A stretch of 64,000 nucleotides of DNA, taken from Chitinophagaceae bacterium (lineage in GTDB: Bacteria > Bacteroidota > Bacteroidia > Chitinophagales > UBA10324). The stretch spans positions 372,001 through 436,000 of the forward strand of contig JADJAG010000004.1 of the NCBI GenBank assembly GCA_016704325.1, read 5' to 3'. Within the stretch, counting starts at the first letter, position 1, and each line of letters opens with the position of its first letter. Positions 55,873 through 63,603 of this stretch are shown here, piece by piece. The notes beneath the pieces are model-generated. The model searched no databases. It was not told where the DNA came from and worked only from the letters and a program-made list of their open reading frames with translations. Both the position numbers and the translations under genes were made by a program.

Positions 55873-58572
55873 TTGGTTTACTACAACTACTTTGAAAAAT
55901 TTGAAACTCGTTATAAGATGCTGGACTTTTTAGTCAAGTTTATTTTATTGCGTATGTGGAATCAAATTAAGGAAATAGATTTTAATAACGATAAAGTAAA
56001 ATCACTTGCCCTGACAAACAGATGGATTGTCCACATGAGACATGAACATTTAATTATATCATCGGGTGTTGATAGTTTTGTTTTCATCCATCAGAACATC
56101 ATGGAGTTTCTCGCTGCTCGGTTCATAAGCAAAAGATTGGAGAATAATGCACCCGGACTTAATTCTGCAATTCCCGGTTTCAACCTAAAAAACTACGTTG
56201 CCCCGGGTAAAATTGAATTCGTAAAAAAGGAAACAATTCCAATCGCATCAGGAAGTTCCTTAGCTAATGGTCTATTACTTCTCTATCATCTGAAAAGCTT
56301 ACATGATAATTGTAAGGAAAGCCAAAGAGAAATTGTCTTTAATGCTTCCCTGCAATCGCTGGCTGAATTGGAACGTTGTATCACCAACGAAAAAAGTCAA
56401 TTCAAGATTGAACAAAACAAATCGAACATTGATAATAAGGTAAAAAATGGTTATGCATCTATTTCCTGGATATATGAAATACTGGAAAACCGGTTAATTT
56501 CAAGCAATACGAAAATTCTTGAAGAATATACTAAAAGTGCCGTTAACCTGTCGAAGCTATCCTGCTCTTATATTTTTGATAATCACATACCTTTTGAAAA
56601 GCTTTATGAATCACCAGCGGGTTTTGAAGCCGCCTCAAGCTTTATTGAAGCTGTTGTTGAAAAGGATATTTACGAAGCATGGAAAATCAAAAATCGTGAA
56701 GTTTCTGGTTTTGAAATTGGAAATGTATTGCAACTCGACAGTGTTAGCTATCAATCTGAAGATAAAAACTTTGCTTATCATAAGAAGCAAACACCACAAC
56801 TTCGGGGGTTTTTAGGCAGTCCGAATTTAAGACATTATTTTAAAATCAATTGTGTTGTTGCAGCTCATGACGGTAAAACCATTATTTCCGGATCTTCTGA
56901 TATGACCATCAAACTTTGGGATATAGCCACAGGCAAAGAAATCAAAACTTTTTTGGGACATCATGATTCTGTACAAAGCGTAGCCGAAAGCATGGACGGC
57001 AAAACTATTATTTCCGGATCTTATGATAAGACCATCAAACTTTGGGATAAAGCCACAGGAAAGGAAATTAAAAGCTTTTCGGGACATCGATCTACTGTAC
57101 TAAGTGTAGCGGAAAGCCATGACGGCAATACCATTATTTCCGGATCTTCTGATAAGACCATCAAACTTTGGGATAAAGCCACAGGCAATGAAATCAAATC
57201 TCTTACGGGACATCATGATTCTGTACTAAGCGTAACTGAAAGTCTGGACGGAAAAACTATTATTTCCGGATCTTATGATAATACCATCAAACTTTGGGAT
57301 AAAGCCACAGGAAAAGAAATCGAAACTTTTTCGGGACATCAATATTCTGTACTAAGTGTAGCCGAAAGCTTGGACGGTAAAACCACTATTTCCGGATCTT
57401 CTGATAAGACCATCAAACTTTGGGATAAAGCCACAGGTGAAGAAATCAAAACTTTTTCGGGACATCGATCTTCTGTACGAAGCTTAGTTGAAAGCCTGGA
57501 CGGCAAAACCATTATTTCCGGATCTGATGACAATACCATCAAACTTTGGGATAAAGCCACAGGCAAAGAAATCAAAACTTTTTCGGGACATCTATATTCT
57601 GTACTAAGCGTAGCCGAAAGCCTGGACGGTAAAACCATTATTTCCGGATCTTATGATAAGACCATCAAACTTTGGGATAAAACAACAGGCAAAGAAATCA
57701 AAACTTTTTCGGGACATCGATCTTCTGTACGAAGCTTAGCTGAAAGCCTGGACGACAAAACCATTATTTCCGGATCTGATGATAAGACCATAAAACTTTG
57801 GGATAAAGCCACAGGTAAAGAAATCAAAACTTTTTCGGGACATCGCGATTCTGTACAAAGCGTGGCTGAATGTCATGACGGCAAAACCATTATTTCCGGA
57901 TCTTCTGATAAGACCATCAAACTTTGGGATAAAGCCACAGGTAAAGAAATCAAAACCTTTTTGGGACATCTATATTCTGTAATAAGCGTAGTCGAAAGCC
58001 AAGATGGCAAAAATATTATTACCGGATCTGATGACAATACCATCAAACTTTGGGATAAAGCCACAGGCAAAGAAATCAAAACTTTTTCGGGACATCGATC
58101 TTCTGTACGAACCGTAGCCGAAAGCCATGACGGCAAAACCATTCTTTCCGGATCTGATGATAATACCATCAAACTTTGGGATAAAGCCACAGGCAAAGAA
58201 ATCGAAACTTTTTCGGGACATCTATATTCTGTGCGAAGCTTAGTCGAAAGTCTGGACGGTAAAACTATTATTTCCGGATCAGTTGATAAGACCATCAAAC
58301 TTTGGGATAAAGCCACAGGAAAGGAAATCAAAACTTTTACGGGTCATGGATCTTCTATACGAAGCGTAGTCGAAAGCCAGGACGGCAAAACCATTATTTC
58401 CGGATCTTATGATAAGACCATCAAACTTTGGGATAAAGACACAGGAATGGAAATCAAATCAATACTATTGTTATGGCCTGTTAATTCAATTGTTATAGAT
58501 AAAAGAAATTCGAATATAGTTTACGCCGCCAATGACAATGGAACTATCGCCATGCTTGATATATCTTTATAA
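55873..58572 (+). CDS. STAND protein, C-terminal part: helical linker and 14-blade WD40
   Basis: Real sequence in this frame starts at about 55798 (KFSEEYWRKDFVEKIGG), so the TTG at 55873 is not a true start. Residues ~1-330 are helical and typical of the region after NACHT (VFIHQNIMEFLAARFISKRL). Thirteen exact 42-residue WD repeats follow (DGKTIISGSxDxTIKLWDKA, TGKEIKTFSGHxxSVxSVAE), plus a degenerate last one (IVYAANDNGTIAMLDI). Fourteen blades would form two seven-bladed propellers, expected to be the ligand or phage-protein sensor. The gene is on the same strand as the TIR-like gene. Confidence 0.85.
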   Translation: MVYYNYFEKFETRYKMLDFLVKFILLRMWNQIKEIDFNNDKVKSLALTNRWIVHMRHEHLIISSGVDSFVFIHQNIMEFLAARFISKRLENNAPGLNSAIPGFNLKNYVAPGKIEFVKKETIPIASGSSLANGLLLLYHLKSLHDNCKESQREIVFNASLQSLAELERCITNEKSQFKIEQNKSNIDNKVKNGYASISWIYEILENRLISSNTKILEEYTKSAVNLSKLSCSYIFDNHIPFEKLYESPAGFEAASSFIEAVVEKDIYEAWKIKNREVSGFEIGNVLQLDSVSYQSEDKNFAYHKKQTPQLRGFLGSPNLRHYFKINCVVAAHDGKTIISGSSDMTIKLWDIATGKEIKTFLGHHDSVQSVAESMDGKTIISGSYDKTIKLWDKATGKEIKSFSGHRSTVLSVAESHDGNTIISGSSDKTIKLWDKATGNEIKSLTGHHDSVLSVTESLDGKTIISGSYDNTIKLWDKATGKEIETFSGHQYSVLSVAESLDGKTTISGSSDKTIKLWDKATGEEIKTFSGHRSSVRSLVESLDGKTIISGSDDNTIKLWDKATGKEIKTFSGHLYSVLSVAESLDGKTIISGSYDKTIKLWDKTTGKEIKTFSGHRSSVRSLAESLDDKTIISGSDDKTIKLWDKATGKEIKTFSGHRDSVQSVAECHDGKTIISGSSDKTIKLWDKATGKEIKTFLGHLYSVISVVESQDGKNIITGSDDNTIKLWDKATGKEIKTFSGHRSSVRTVAESHDGKTILSGSDDNTIKLWDKATGKEIETFSGHLYSVRSLVESLDGKTIISGSVDKTIKLWDKATGKEIKTFTGHGSSIRSVVESQDGKTIISGSYDKTIKLWDKDTGMEIKSILLLWPVNSIVIDKRNSNIVYAANDNGTIAMLDISL
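56869..58506 (+). repeat. 126-bp coding tandem array, 13 WD40 units
   Basis: GACGGxAAAACxATTATTTC recurs every 126 bases (56869, 56995 and so on). DNA identity between units is high. The amino-acid differences cluster at unit positions 10 (S/Y/D/V), 12 (K/N/M), 32-33 (RS, LY, HD, QY, RD, GS), 36 (R/L/Q/I) and 42 (L/H/Q/M). Confidence 0.95.
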
Positions 58573-59020
58573 TGCTTCTGCGATTTTATTTCCTGTTTCA
58601 GCCAGGCATAGAATTCCAGTTCTTTAAATTTCTGGCAATATGCTAAACTATCAATCAGTACTTCCTTGTACTCATTTTTGATAAAAAACAATCCAGTTAA
58701 TGACAGCAAAGCTGACGAAGTATAACTTACTATTGTTGCGAAATTTATATTTTCTGCTCATAGGATCTAGGGATAATAACTCTCAAAAATATTAAAATTT
58801 GGGATAGCTCTATGCGAAACAAAGACTCCTTGTATTACAATTCAATGATAGAAAAGGGGACGCATTTTAATGGAGGACACAAGCGGATGCTTGCGCCAAA
58901 TGCGGTGCGCTAGCACGAGGCTTGTCTGCAAACCAGTGGGCGTGGGTTTTTCATAAATTCCTATACATTTTATAAACTCCATAATCCTATTTTCTTCGGC
59001 TTATTCTGATAATGCTATAA
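58573..59020. other. gap between convergent defence genes
   Basis: Holds a RAYT fragment on the minus strand, dispersed repeat text (GACGCATTTTAATGGAGGAC at ~58860; GAGGCTTGTCTGCAAACCAG at ~58917) and otherwise AT-rich sequence. No clear shared terminator was found. Confidence 0.5.
58598..58709 (-). pseudogene. REP-associated transposase (RAYT) N-terminal fragment
   Basis: FFIKNEYKEVLIDSLAYCQK followed by FKELEFYAW matches the region just before the HUH motif of RAYT proteins. The HUH motif itself and the catalytic Tyr are absent. No REP hairpin of the 73-bp family lies beside it. Confidence 0.6.
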
Positions 59021-59788
59021 CTAGTAATCCTCGTTAATTTCTTGAAAGGTGATGATCTTAGTGATGAGTTCGTTAATTTGCTTTTTATTTATGTCCATTG
59101 CAAGAATGATTTTTATAAATTCATCGATTTCACTTTTTTCTTTGATGATAATAAACTTTACATCATTAGGATTGAAATGAATGAGTTTCTTTTTGAGTGC
59201 CCTATTTAAACGGACTTGCCGCTTTCTTGCAATTGCTGTCACTCCTGAAACAACTTTTGATTCTTGTAGAGGAGGACAATATCTCCACTCTCGCTCATTG
59301 TAGTAAATGACATCATCATTAGTACTTAAAATTTCCTTTCCCTTCTGCCATCTGCCTTTGTATGGCTTTATGAATTTGAAAGAATCAACCAACTCTCGCC
59401 TAGCCTGTGAAATGATTTCTTCCGCTTCATGTTCTTCATCGTATCTGCGGAAAAGTTTAATAAGGTTGTAAAGCTGACTTGACGGCTGAGAATTTTCGTG
59501 AACATAAACAACTGGTGAAACTCTCATCTTAATTCCCCAATTTTTTGTCAAACCAATTCCATAGTTACCAAAATCTGTTGTGTGAATAGATTCACGGGAA
59601 AGTTGAATGATAGTGAGGTCACAAAAACTGACTAAAGGAATAAGACTAACTCGGTAGATGCTTGATTCTGGCAAGATGTCTTCAAAATGTTCTTCTGAAT
59701 ATTGAGCAAAGAAACCCTGCGAGCTTAAAATGCCTTTTAAACTTTCCTTTGCAGTGAAGTGAAATAGAGTGTTTGCACTAACGGCCAT
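59021..59788 (-). CDS. AbiGi-like abortive phage resistance protein
   Basis: 255 residues. The start NTLFHFTAKESLKGILSSQG, the middle LVSFCDLTIIQLSRESIH and FGNYGIGLTKNWGIKMRVSP with PVVYVHEN match what I recall of the AbiGi family, described as the antitoxin-like half of the AbiG phage-exclusion system. YYNEREWRYCPP near residue 168 is another conserved-looking motif. No AbiGii partner is visible. The ATG directly follows the stop codon of the DUF2188/CFI-box gene (TAAATG), so the two are almost certainly one operon, downstream of the retron RT on the same strand. Confidence 0.75.
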   Translation of the reverse strand: MAVSANTLFHFTAKESLKGILSSQGFFAQYSEEHFEDILPESSIYRVSLIPLVSFCDLTIIQLSRESIHTTDFGNYGIGLTKNWGIKMRVSPVVYVHENSQPSSQLYNLIKLFRRYDEEHEAEEIISQARRELVDSFKFIKPYKGRWQKGKEILSTNDDVIYYNEREWRYCPPLQESKVVSGVTAIARKRQVRLNRALKKKLIHFNPNDVKFIIIKEKSEIDEFIKIILAMDINKKQINELITKIITFQEINEDY

Positions 59789-60322
59789 TTAGCTGAGTTG
59801 AAAATACTTTAAGAGATTTGAAACCACTTGGATATATATATTCTTTGCTTTAGCATTTTCCTTAATTTCAATCAATGCACATGCAGTATTTATTTGATGA
59901 AATATTTCCCTAAAAAGATTCCCCTTGTTGGTTTGCTCATTCAAAAGCTTTACAAGAGTGGGTGCAACTGAATAATATTGCTGAATTAAATCGTTTCCAT
60001 CTTTTTGATTTTTCAAATAGTTGTCACGAAAAGAACGAAGTTTTTGCAGTTGATAGCAGTTGTCGGGTAAGTTGTAATACCTAACACAAGCAGTTGTGAT
60101 GAAACAATCATCCTCATTTAAATTCTCCTTAGGATGAACCACTTTTTGAATTTGTCCATTTGGAGCATGAACTGTGATTGTCAACCCCTGGTTGAGTGCA
60201 ATTTCTCTTGCGGCCAAGTATGCCTCTCTTTGTGTATTCCGAATTGCAGATGCACGGGATGAGCCATCTTTCTTAGCAATCCAAACATTCCCATCTTTTC
60301 TAACTCTAATTGTTTTAGCCAT
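59789..60322 (-). CDS. DUF2188 and CFI-box-CTERM domain protein
   Basis: 177 residues in two parts. Residues ~3-62 (RVRKDGNVWIAKKDGSSRAS ... GLTITVHAPNGQIQKV) match DUF2188, a small beta-alpha domain. Residues ~71-177 begin CFITTACVRYYNLPDNCYQL and continue LRSFRDNYL, the CFI-box C-terminal domain, with C73, C79 and C89. The role of this domain is unknown to me. The gene starts 233 bases after the end of the RT gene and runs into the AbiGi-like gene with no gap, so it may form an accessory defence pair. Confidence 0.8.
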   Translation of the reverse strand: MAKTIRVRKDGNVWIAKKDGSSRASAIRNTQREAYLAAREIALNQGLTITVHAPNGQIQKVVHPKENLNEDDCFITTACVRYYNLPDNCYQLQKLRSFRDNYLKNQKDGNDLIQQYYSVAPTLVKLLNEQTNKGNLFREIFHQINTACALIEIKENAKAKNIYIQVVSNLLKYFQLS

Positions 60323-60555
60323 TATAGTTTAACCGATAATTTTCTTTGCAAACTTATTAATCTTCATGGATGACTACAAATCTACTTTGGTTCAAATCCT
60401 TTTAAGGACTTGCACTAGGGAAGCGCGTCAGCTCGATGACAGTAGCATCGACAATGGCGATTAATCAATAATTGTTTTTGGGGGAGTGAAAGGGTCAATG
60501 GTGAAGATTGCAATAAGTGCTAGGATATTCTATTGTTGAGAATTATACTCTACTT

Positions 60556-61599
60556 TTATTCAGGCCGTATTTCTCTTGATTTTCGTTTCAATTCGATTAA
60601 GTAATTCTTGTAACTTAAAAACTCTTGATCCTCCTGGTTAATGCTAAGAATGAAATTGATTTTGCCCAAGAGATGTTCAATATAACTTGATTTAGTGATT
60701 TTCCTTCTCTGCATATGATTTTCTAATCCAAATTTCTTGATGTAGTAAAGATCCTGTCGTAATTTATTTCGTTTGTAGAATGGCACTTGAAGTTTCTCAT
60801 TTACCACTACTCCAGTCACAAGCTGCCTAGAACTTCTTGACATCATTTTGGTTTTCTTCTCGTTTATTTTCAAATCTAAGATACGTAGTTCTTCCGTTAC
60901 AAATTTGATCAGTCCTTTTTCCTCAAATACACCTGAAAATGTCATATCATCTGCATAACGAGTAAATCTTATTTCTTTCTGCATACAGTAGTGATATATA
61001 GATTCATCTACCGATTTCAAATATAGATTTGAGAGATAAGGACTTGTGGGTCCCCCTTGCGGAAGAGAACCTCTGTGGCAGCAAAGTTTAGCAAGTAGAT
61101 TAGAAATTAATTGAGAGTACCAAACTGACATAAAAATGTCTTGAATTGAACTGAGCTTGATTGAGGTAAAGAAATTTTCTATGTCGAGTTTTAAAACTTG
61201 AAGCTGTCCTTTATGAAATACCAAATTCTGCTTAATATGGGATTTACGAATGTAGGCCTTTGCAAATCTGCTTACTTCGATATTGTAAAGAATATTATTA
61301 AGGATCCAAATCTGAATTTCCTTTAAGCTTGGTAATGGTTCGGAAATAATTCTTTTTGAACCATTTTTTTTTAAGATTTCAAAATTGCGATAAAAATAGG
61401 GTGTATAAAAGGATGCTTTCTTTAAATAGTTTTTTCTGTAGCCGACTAATACAGATAAATGAGAGGTGTTGTAAATTACAGGAACTTTATTTGAAAATAA
61501 TTTCTCTGCATACTTCAAGCAACGAATTATGCTTTGTTCGGTGTAACCTGATTGGCTTGCCTCACGAGAAAACGCTAAACTATATTGCTCAAAGTTCAT
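60556..61599 (-). CDS. retron reverse transcriptase
   Basis: 347 residues, normal for retron RTs, which copy part of their own ncRNA into msDNA. Catalytic Asp residues are D139 in LKLDIENFFTSI and D217-D218 in TRYADDMTFS. LPQGGPTSPYLSNLYL (~179-194) is the fingers motif, and QLVTGVVVNEKLQVP (~259-273) carries the retron-type VTG. The NAxxH-like region is variant (SHIKQNLVFHK). Immediately upstream on the same strand lies a 184-base gap full of hairpins, as expected for msr-msd, then a wHTH-like gene and a PRTase-like gene. Maturases and DGR RTs lack this context. Confidence 0.93.
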   Translation of the reverse strand: MNFEQYSLAFSREASQSGYTEQSIIRCLKYAEKLFSNKVPVIYNTSHLSVLVGYRKNYLKKASFYTPYFYRNFEILKKNGSKRIISEPLPSLKEIQIWILNNILYNIEVSRFAKAYIRKSHIKQNLVFHKGQLQVLKLDIENFFTSIKLSSIQDIFMSVWYSQLISNLLAKLCCHRGSLPQGGPTSPYLSNLYLKSVDESIYHYCMQKEIRFTRYADDMTFSGVFEEKGLIKFVTEELRILDLKINEKKTKMMSRSSRQLVTGVVVNEKLQVPFYKRNKLRQDLYYIKKFGLENHMQRRKITKSSYIEHLLGKINFILSINQEDQEFLSYKNYLIELKRKSREIRPE

Positions 61600-61610
61600 T
61601 TATTGATTCG

Positions 61611-61782
61611 CTTATTGAGTGGGGAAGGTTACCCTTCCCACACTCAAATTATCGATACAGGGCGAAAAGCTTCGGAGCTCTGGCGGAGAAGCTTTTCGCC
61701 CTGATGCTTGAAAGCCCATTCATTTACAGAACAGTGACTCACTGCTCCGTCTTCAGCCGAAGTTGAAGAAGTATCTCAAAAG
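61611..61782 (-). ncRNA. candidate retron msr-msd ncRNA
   Basis: In the 184-base gap between the wHTH and RT genes, read on the minus strand 5' to 3': candidate a1 CTTTTGAG (61782-61775), a short hairpin (61768-61751), GAGCAGTG-agt-CACTGTTC (61747-61729), a perfect 16-bp stem CAGGGCGAAAAGCTTC with a 14-base loop (61703-61658), a second long stem GAGTG.GGGAAGG class (61645-61617), and candidate a2 CTCAATAAG (61619-61611), which pairs with a1 with one bulged U. Small hairpins first (msr), long ones last (msd), is the retron order. The branching G is not assigned. Confidence 0.8.
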
Positions 61783-61784
61783 AA

Positions 61785-62099
61785 CTAAAAAGTTAACTCG
61801 TTTTGCTTAGGGACAAAAATAACATTCTTATCTAATTTTGGAATCATGTTTTTAATATCTTTTTCAATCCATTCATCCTTATTTACCTTTTTAAACTTGA
61901 TATCAAGATCATGTAATTTAGCTATTCCCTTTTCTGATAACCTTATACTCTCTTTTGAGTATGTAACATATCCCTCCTTAATCGCTTCCGCATTAAGTTC
62001 TGCTATTCTAGGAAAAGTCAATCCCTCCCTTATTAATTGATGGACATCTGAATTATTTTTTATTACTTTCAACAAAATGTATTTGTGTTTATCTTCCAT
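61785..62099 (-). CDS. retron-associated small winged-helix-like protein
   Basis: 104 residues. LIREGLTFPRIAELNAEAIK then EGYVTYSKESIRLSEKGIAK looks like a winged HTH (recognition helix then beta-wing), so DNA or RNA binding is likely. The acidic/basic tail (KKVNKDEWIEKDIKNMIPKL) has no known domain. It starts 2 bases after the PRTase gene's stop and ends where the ncRNA candidate begins, so it is in the retron operon. In tripartite retrons such proteins help bind msDNA or control the effector (inference). Confidence 0.82.
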   Translation of the reverse strand: MEDKHKYILLKVIKNNSDVHQLIREGLTFPRIAELNAEAIKEGYVTYSKESIRLSEKGIAKLHDLDIKFKKVNKDEWIEKDIKNMIPKLDKNVIFVPKQNELTF

Positions 62100-62101
62100 A
62101 T

Positions 62102-62938
62102 TCAGTATCGTGGAAATGGTGCTTTAAAACCTTGTCCGTCCTTTTTATGTTCCTTCCAAAAAATAGGAAAAGTATTATCTGGAGTTCGGGTAAGAGTAAT
62201 TAGGGCTTCTGATTTATTGTAGCCCAAACTAAATAAACTACCACCAGGAATAAGCTTTTCAATTTCAAGCATAATCATAATTTTTTCGCTTGCACCTTCT
62301 GTTTCGTAGTAATCAGTAATGCCCCTTTTTTCTTCGTGATCAAAGTAAATTGGAATTCCTTGTCCTTTGACAAAATCAATAGTATCCCTTTGCGAGGCGA
62401 TGGCAATCACATTTAGTTGGCTTAATTCAATAGTTCTATTTTTCAGAACCAGTTCAATAGTAGTTTTAATTGTTTCACCCGAGCCAAGATAATCATCAAC
62501 TAAAAATATTTGGTCTGACACATCAGCCTTGAATTTATCATGTTTTATATCCTCATACTTTATCAATTCAATCACTTGAATGTGATCATACTGCTTTAAG
62601 AAAGGTTTCACTCCTCTTACCATATAAACAATCATATGACCACTTTTAACCTTATCTTCATCTTCTGGCCTCATAATAGGAAAAACAATTATCCTCTTGC
62701 AACTTTTCAGTTTTTCTGCCTCGACCAAATTGAGTGTATTTGTAAGTTTAGCGGAGAGTTCATTTGGGCTTATCCAATTATATCTATCAGTTAGTTCAAG
62801 AATAAGGTCTCGCTGCTGCTCATTCAAATTCGTTAATAAGTTGCAGAAATTTAACATAACGGTTTCATAGAGTGCATGAGTTGTCCATTTATTCTTTTCG
62901 AAAATTTTGAAAAGCTTTAAGAGTGGTTCAAAGTTCAT
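62102..62938 (-). CDS. retron-associated phosphoribosyltransferase-like protein
   Basis: 278 residues. The PRPP-binding loop appears as IFLVDDYLGSGETIKTTIEL (residues 144-163), with the two acidic residues of the motif. A helical N-terminal ~80 residues precede it, and VIAIASQRDTIDFVKGQGIP follows. Normal PRTases make nucleotides; here, beside a retron, it is the likely toxic effector acting on nucleotides (inference). From memory, PRTase plus wHTH define one retron class (type III of Mestre and co-workers), to be verified. It is the first gene of the retron operon, on the same strand as RT and ncRNA. Confidence 0.85.
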   Translation of the reverse strand: MNFEPLLKLFKIFEKNKWTTHALYETVMLNFCNLLTNLNEQQRDLILELTDRYNWISPNELSAKLTNTLNLVEAEKLKSCKRIIVFPIMRPEDEDKVKSGHMIVYMVRGVKPFLKQYDHIQVIELIKYEDIKHDKFKADVSDQIFLVDDYLGSGETIKTTIELVLKNRTIELSQLNVIAIASQRDTIDFVKGQGIPIYFDHEEKRGITDYYETEGASEKIMIMLEIEKLIPGGSLFSLGYNKSEALITLTRTPDNTFPIFWKEHKKDGQGFKAPFPRY

Positions 62939-63023
62939 AGTTCAGTTCAAAGTAATTCTGTTTCTATATATGTAGAGCATCCCGTCAGATACAAGCGGTT
63001 TAACGACTTTCTTTTAACAAAAT

Positions 63024-63275
63024 TTAAAGGGCTATTAGCAGATTTTTGATTCTTTTCCATTTACCCCTGCAATATACTGTTTGGTATGATAATGCATCTG
63101 CTTTACGAATACTTTTATTTATTTCTTTGTTTGCAAACGGGAAACAGTTTATTGTATCAAACAATCTTACTCTAGTTTCAGCAGAAATATTGGAGCAAAA
63201 ATGTTCAATCATTTCCTCTTCAATTCTTGGATTTTTTTCGGAATAAGAAGCATTAAATCCTGATAGGTTTTGCAA
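63024..63275 (-). CDS. hypothetical short protein upstream of the retron operon
   Basis: 83 codons (MQNLSGFNASYSEKNPRIEE ... SYQTVYCRGKWKRIKNLLIA) without recognised domains. It ends 85 bases before the PRTase gene on the same strand. The start of the frame abuts a dispersed repeat (TCGTTTGCAGCCAAGC at ~63298), so it may be the tail of a longer gene cut by that repeat. Confidence 0.4.
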   Translation of the reverse strand: MQNLSGFNASYSEKNPRIEEEMIEHFCSNISAETRVRLFDTINCFPFANKEINKSIRKADALSYQTVYCRGKWKRIKNLLIAL

Positions 63276-63603
63276 TGTACTTAAACATTACTCGCCTCGT
63301 TTGCAGCCAAGCAATTGAGCTTGGTGAACGAGTGCGCTTCTCAATGTACCCAGTGTTCAGCCCGGTGCGTTCATTGAAATAAACTCCGCCCAACATCACA
63401 CGGCGGCGGTGTACAGTGATTGTTCGCTGATTAAAAGAGTTTCTCCGCAAAATGTGGTATCGGAAATTGACAAGGTGCTCCTGATTCATAAAATGCAGCG
63501 CCTGAATACGGATACAAAACAAAATCGTTTGTCAAATTCGTCTTGCAGCTTCAGCCTGTAAACTCTATCACAGGCTGAAGCAGGAAACGTTAACCTTCAA
63601 ATC
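63276..63603. other. intergenic region with dispersed repeat
   Basis: Begins with the TCGTTTGCAGCCAAGCAATT repeat. It also holds TTCAGCCTGTAAACTCTATCACAGGCTGAAG near 63550 (an inverted repeat, CTTCAGCCTGT/ACAGGCTGAAG), which could end transcription of the T9SS gene. No gene is supported. Confidence 0.5.

Noticed and set aside
56869..58506. 126-bp periodic repeats considered as CRISPR or satellite DNA
   Set aside because: They are in-frame WD40 codons with amino-acid-level constraint.
61356..61766. 136-codon plus-strand frame over the RT start and the ncRNA
   Set aside because: Antisense to the RT; the rest is the msr-msd hairpin region.
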